This document shows, one piece after another, positions 43,011 through 44,893 of a stretch of DNA of 44,893 bases. The notes under the pieces are model-generated. The model had not been told where the DNA came from and made no database searches. It worked only from the letters and a program-made list of their open reading frames with translations. Position numbers and translations under genes: made by a program. This DNA comes from a bacterium (GTDB lineage Bacteria > Electryoneota > Electryoneia > Electryoneales > Electryoneaceae): the NCBI GenBank assembly GCA_020444425.1, contig JAHLLB010000037.1:1-44893 (forward strand), given 5' to 3'. Position 1 is the first letter of the stretch. Every line of letters starts with the position of its first letter.

Positions 43011-44846
43011 ATGAGAGTGCTCGCATTTGTGCTAACCCTGCTGTTTCTACCCCTGATGGTAGTCGCCCAGATCAACTGGGGCAGTGCTCAGGTCGCTGGC
43101 TCTGGGATCAATTTCGCGTCCCAGCTCTGTGCTGCTGATTTTGATGGTGATGGCGATATGGATCTCGCCGCACCCGACGGCGAACCGTACTACAACGCCA
43201 AGATTCACATGTATGAGAACCTCGGCGGGGGAGATTTTGCAGATCACATTCTCGTGACCGGTCTGGTCAGTCCGCGCGGTGTGAACGCGGTCGATCTGGA
43301 TCAGGACGGTGACATGGACCTGCTCTGCACCGACCGGGCGGTGAACGGCCTGGTGTTCTGGCTGGAGAATGATGGAACTGGCGATTTCACGTATCATCTG
43401 GCCGGGAATAATCTGGATGGCGGGGAACGGTCCTGTGCGGCGGATTTCGACGACGACGGCGATCTTGACCTCGCCAGCGTGGAGAGTGGCAACAACAGCG
43501 ACTGGGATGTGTCGTGGTGGGAAAATGATGGTTCGCAGAATTTCACGCGCCACCTCGTCGATGAAGATTTCTGGGGTGCGACCCATGTGAACACGACGGA
43601 TCTGAATCAGGATGGCCGTGTCGATATTCTCGCAACGTCCGGCTACGCGGAGAACTGGGGCAAGGTTACCTGGTACATGAACATGGGGGACGGCACGTTC
43701 GAACGTCACATCGTGCTCGACCAGTTTGACCGTGCCGGCAATCCGGTTGCCGCCGATATGAACGGTGACGGCATCCTCGATCTGCTCGCGACATCCGCCG
43801 ACCTCAACACCGTGGCCTGGCTCGAAGGCGATGGCACTCCGGAAGACGGCGGGTGGATCGAACATGACCTGACCACGACCTACCAGCAGGCCCATGGTCT
43901 GAACGTAGCCGATCTCGATGGTGACGGCGCGATGGATATCGTCACCTGCGCGTGGACCGGTGATCAGGTGAGCTGGTGGCAGAATGATGGCACCGGCGTG
44001 TTCACCGAATATCTGATCGCGGCGTTTGAGGGACCGACGGACGTGATCGCGACGGACATCAACGGGGATGATCTGCTGGATGTGGTCGCCACGTCCACCG
44101 ATCTCGACCGGATCGCGTACTGGGAACAGGGCGGCGAAACCGTACCAGTCATGCTGAATTTGACCGGCCAGAACACGACCGTGCCGATGAATGGTGGCCT
44201 GGTGAGGTACACCGTCACGATCCAGAACAACCTCGACCGGGTGTTCGCCGGCACGTGGTTCTGGACCAATGTCACGCTGCCCAACGGCAATGTGTTCGGC
44301 CCATTGATGCAGCTGCCGGTGGTCATCCGTCCGTACCTGAACGCCAGCGTTCCCGGCATAACACAGTACGTGCCCGGATACGCACCCGGCGGCACCTATC
44401 AGCTGAACGGCTACCTCGGCTTCATCGGCAATCCCGACCTGCAGGTAACCGACAGCTTCTCCTTCATTAAAGCCGGTCCATCGCCGGAGCTGGACCAGGT
44501 GGAGTTCAATCCGGACGATTGGGCCGCGACAGGTACGTTCGAGACGGTCACGGCTGCGGAGGACGGTCTGGCGATTCCGACCGAATTCTCCGTCAGCCGC
44601 GCGTATCCGAATCCGTTCAACCCGTCCACGTCGCTGACGGTGACGCTTCCCGACGCGGCGAATCTGCGCGTTGCGGTGTACAACGTGGCCGGGCAGCTCG
44701 TCGCGACACTCGCGAACGGACACACCGGCGCGGGTAGCCACCAGCTGAGCTTCAACGCAGCGCATCTGTCCAGCGGCATCTACTTCGTTCACACGCAGGT
44801 GGATGGAGCGGTGATGGGTGTGCAGAAGGTGACGCTGATGAAATAA
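43011..44846 (+). CDS. secreted seven-repeat FG-GAP/VCBS propeller protein with C-terminal sorting domain, second copy
   Basis: 611 residues from the ATG at 43011 (GGAG 6 nt upstream); the frame is open further upstream. Signal peptide about 1-20 (RVLAFVLTLLFLPLMVVAQ). Seven D-x-D/N-x-D-type repeats follow (DFDGDGDMD, DLDQDGDMD, DFDDDGDLD, DLNQDGRVD, DMNGDGILD, DLDGDGAMD, DINGDDLLD), each preceded by a WxENDG-type blade, matching a seven-bladed propeller. A beta-rich domain (about 380-500) precedes the sorting domain: SRAYPNPFNPSTSLTV, then VYNVAGQLVATL, SGIYFVHT and KVTLMK at the end. It is predicted to be exported and cell-surface or released through a type IX-like system. It shares its plan, though little unique sequence, with the gene at 5763. 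Its function is otherwise unknown. Confidence 0.88.
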   Translation: MRVLAFVLTLLFLPLMVVAQINWGSAQVAGSGINFASQLCAADFDGDGDMDLAAPDGEPYYNAKIHMYENLGGGDFADHILVTGLVSPRGVNAVDLDQDGDMDLLCTDRAVNGLVFWLENDGTGDFTYHLAGNNLDGGERSCAADFDDDGDLDLASVESGNNSDWDVSWWENDGSQNFTRHLVDEDFWGATHVNTTDLNQDGRVDILATSGYAENWGKVTWYMNMGDGTFERHIVLDQFDRAGNPVAADMNGDGILDLLATSADLNTVAWLEGDGTPEDGGWIEHDLTTTYQQAHGLNVADLDGDGAMDIVTCAWTGDQVSWWQNDGTGVFTEYLIAAFEGPTDVIATDINGDDLLDVVATSTDLDRIAYWEQGGETVPVMLNLTGQNTTVPMNGGLVRYTVTIQNNLDRVFAGTWFWTNVTLPNGNVFGPLMQLPVVIRPYLNASVPGITQYVPGYAPGGTYQLNGYLGFIGNPDLQVTDSFSFIKAGPSPELDQVEFNPDDWAATGTFETVTAAEDGLAIPTEFSVSRAYPNPFNPSTSLTVTLPDAANLRVAVYNVAGQLVATLANGHTGAGSHQLSFNAAHLSSGIYFVHTQVDGAVMGVQKVTLMK

Positions 44847-44857
44847 GGAATATTTTC
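44838..44857 (+). other. conserved box spanning a stop codon, copy 2
   Basis: ATGAAATAAGGAATATTTTC is identical to the minus-strand box at 5752-5771. It covers the last Met-Lys codons, the TAA and 11 nt of 3' flank. Identity outside the reading frame hints at a conserved 3' element or recent gene-end exchange. Confidence 0.6.
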
Positions 44858-44893
44858 CGGTAGGTGTTTTGGATCGTTTGCTGATGCGGGTTT

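Noticed and set aside
43047..44792. Minus-strand open frame of 581 codons opposite the second FG-GAP gene
   Set aside because: An antisense shadow of GC-rich Asp-repeat codons; no start context or motif.

Overview
The window looks like a chromosome fragment of an uncultured, GC-rich, Gram-negative bacterium of the broad FCB (Fibrobacteres-Chlorobi-Bacteroidetes) type or a neighbouring candidate phylum. Three things point there. Two large secreted proteins end in the type IX-like sorting signature (Y-P-N-P-F-N, then a short beta domain ending ...V-F-M-K or ...V-T-L-M-K). There is an outer-membrane porin ending in Phe. MurE carries the diaminopimelate-type D-N-P-R motif. I cannot name the species.

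Layout. 1-3.9 kb is an atypical, AT-richer accessory stretch. It holds a metzincin-like metalloprotease ORF whose 5' end looks broken and whose two halves differ in base composition. A tandem family of unknown exported proteins follows: copy 1 intact, copy 2 interrupted by an in-frame TAA, copy 3 only an 18-codon stub. 4.0-5.6 kb is a lone CobA-HemD fusion (uroporphyrinogen-III methyltransferase/synthase) flanked by repeats. On the minus strand, 5.8-8.1 kb encodes a seven-repeat FG-GAP propeller protein with the sorting tail. 8.3-11.9 kb (minus) is a likely operon of two sodium-coupled amino-acid transporters (NSS and AGCS) with a small exported protein between them.

12.3-29.4 kb is the division and cell-wall (dcw) cluster: mraZ, rsmH, ftsL, ftsI (with PASTA domains), murE, murF, murD, a palindromic repeat array, ftsW, murC, murB, ftsQ, ftsA, ftsZ. 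Most genes overlap by 4-23 nt. A 10-bp-period direct-repeat array just upstream of mraZ looks like the MraZ operator. mraY and murG, the two lipid-linked steps, are missing from their usual slots. ftsZ is the most unusual gene: the reading frame begins about 300 codons upstream of the canonical FtsZ start, and both the far-upstream and the internal start have good Shine-Dalgarno sequences. One frame may therefore make a long FtsZ with an acidic N-terminal extension and a normal-length FtsZ.

30-36.7 kb is a sensing and uptake block: a DcaP-like porin followed closely by a Cache-domain chemoreceptor, then a second chemoreceptor with a Cys-rich PAS domain. Both receptors end in an identical acidic-aromatic tail that fits the CheR/CheB-tether pentapeptide pattern. 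36.7-38.2 kb (minus) is an SLC13/DASS sodium-coupled anion transporter. 38.4-42.8 kb is a polyphosphate and phosphohistidine operon (sixA, ppk1, ppx/gppA). The window ends with a second seven-repeat FG-GAP protein with a sorting tail. It shares an identical 20-nt box spanning the stop codon with the first one.

All calls come from reading the sequence and recalled family knowledge; no database search or structure prediction was run.
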